Part shown: positions 63,442 through 64,000 of the stretch, piece by piece | How positions within the stretch are numbered: the stretch's first letter is position 1 | Layout of the letters: each line of letters opens with the position of its first letter | Source: Luteimonas sp. BLCC-B24 | Lineage (GTDB): Bacteria > Pseudomonadota > Gammaproteobacteria > Xanthomonadales > Xanthomonadaceae | DNA: 64,000 bases | NCBI RefSeq assembly: GCF_028550595.1 | Contig: NZ_JAQQGN010000007.1 | Span: 62,001 to 126,000, forward strand | Direction of reading: 5' to 3' | Position numbers and translations under genes: made by a program | Notes under the pieces: generated by a model | Seen by the model: only the letters and a program-made list of their open reading frames with translations | Database searches by the model: none | Told to the model about the DNA's origin: nothing

Positions 63442-64000
63442 TCACATCCCCGGCAGCGTGATCTTGCGGGTCAGGACATCCAGCAGGTCGGTGCCGTCCC
63501 AGACCGGGTGGAAATCCAAGGCGCGGCCGAACGGCACGATGCGGTCCAACGCCCGGTTGCCCAACTGTGCCAGCAAACCCGTCAGCGCCGCGCGCGTAAA
63601 GCCGTGCTGCACCAGGGTCTGGTCACGGTCGTCGAGCTGCGGGGCAAGTGCGGCGAGGGAATCGAGACGCACGTTGACCACAAGCCCATGTCCGCTCTGA
63701 AGCGCCCGCAGCTCGCCATCGGCGCGGCCGGCCCCGAGGGTCAGGGGATAGCTGTCCAGCGCACTGTCGCCGTGGACGCCGGGCGACAGGGCGGCCATCA
63801 GATGCGCGTCGGTCAACCGGGCCATCAATGCCGCGGGCTCGTCCTCGACCTGATGCGAGAGCGACCGCACCTTGGGCCAGAACCGGCCCAGCGCGGTCTC
63901 GATGGTGTTCTGCGACCCGACCCAGTACAGGGTACGGGGCGAGGAGCAGGCCTGCTGGCCGAACCACAGCACGTCGTTGATGAAGCGGTGTGCCAGCTGG
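63442..64000 (-). CDS. LuxC-like acyl-CoA reductase, 5' end cut by window
   Basis: The final 186 or so residues are present. They begin QLAHRFINDVLWFGQQACSSPRTLYWVG with the active-site Cys, continue with RDQTLVQHGFTRAALTGLLA, and end RIVPFGRALDFHPVWDGTDLLDV, matching the C-terminal half of LuxC acyl-CoA reductases. It would reduce an acyl group to an aldehyde for a downstream ligase or carrier. Its presence in an O-antigen locus is unusual; a LuxE-like partner would be expected beyond the window. Confidence 0.8.
   Translation of the reverse strand, partial: QLAHRFINDVLWFGQQACSSPRTLYWVGSQNTIETALGRFWPKVRSLSHQVEDEPAALMARLTDAHLMAALSPGVHGDSALDSYPLTLGAGRADGELRALQSGHGLVVNVRLDSLAALAPQLDDRDQTLVQHGFTRAALTGLLAQLGNRALDRIVPFGRALDFHPVWDGTDLLDVLTRKITLPGM

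Overview
The window looks like a chromosome segment of a high-GC gammaproteobacterium of the Xanthomonadaceae (Lysobacteraceae), close to Lysobacter/Luteimonas/Xanthomonas. The grounds are base composition and use of GTG/TTG starts, a Clp-type Crp regulator beside speD and downstream of trp genes, a metB gene directly bordering a polysaccharide locus (the position of the variable LPS locus in Xanthomonas), and close resemblance of several proteins to what I remember of Xanthomonas orthologues. No database search was possible.

Left third (1-25 kb), metabolism and transport. A minus-strand operon encodes E1-alpha, E1-beta, a small SH3-like protein and E2 of a 2-oxo acid (probably branched-chain) dehydrogenase. 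Then come tryptophan 2,3-dioxygenase, a large secreted multidomain nuclease, an AbgT transporter and a POT peptide transporter. A MarR-type regulator is divergent from the tyrosine-catabolic genes hpd and hmgA. A lipoprotein and a compact six-gene Mrp/Mnh cation/proton antiporter operon (A and B subunits fused) follow, then a Rossmann-fold oxidoreductase, a DMT exporter and an Mpo1-like membrane protein. The 0.7-kb gap at 24983-25705 holds a pair of long inverted repeats.

Middle (25-46 kb), housekeeping. purC, a J-domain protein, rpe, an RraA-like protein and yegS lead into a tryptophan block: a newly noticed leader peptide with three Trp codons, trpE, a secreted ClpP-like protein, trpG, a GAATCAC heptamer array, trpD, a monooxygenase-fold protein, and trpC fused in frame to a HAD phosphatase. 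TauE, a GNAT enzyme, clp, speD, coq7, rplM-rpsI and tRNA-Gln(CTG) follow. Next are a 2-oxoglutarate dioxygenase and the remaining tyrosine-degradation genes (fumarylacetoacetate hydrolase and maiA), whose promoter carries a site resembling the one at hpd. Then come pilU and two envelope genes.

Right end (46-64 kb). Cystathionine beta-synthase and metB form a reverse trans-sulfuration pair. Beyond metB starts an O-antigen island: wzm, wzt, a 1338-residue protein with three glycosyltransferase domains and a 54-bp tandem repeat, wecB, an LTA-synthase-like phosphoglycerol transferase, two divergent lipoproteins, a polytopic membrane protein, wecE, a small DMT/SMR-type membrane protein and a LuxC-like acyl-CoA reductase cut by the window edge. 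The island makes and exports a polysaccharide by the ABC-transporter route and may decorate it.
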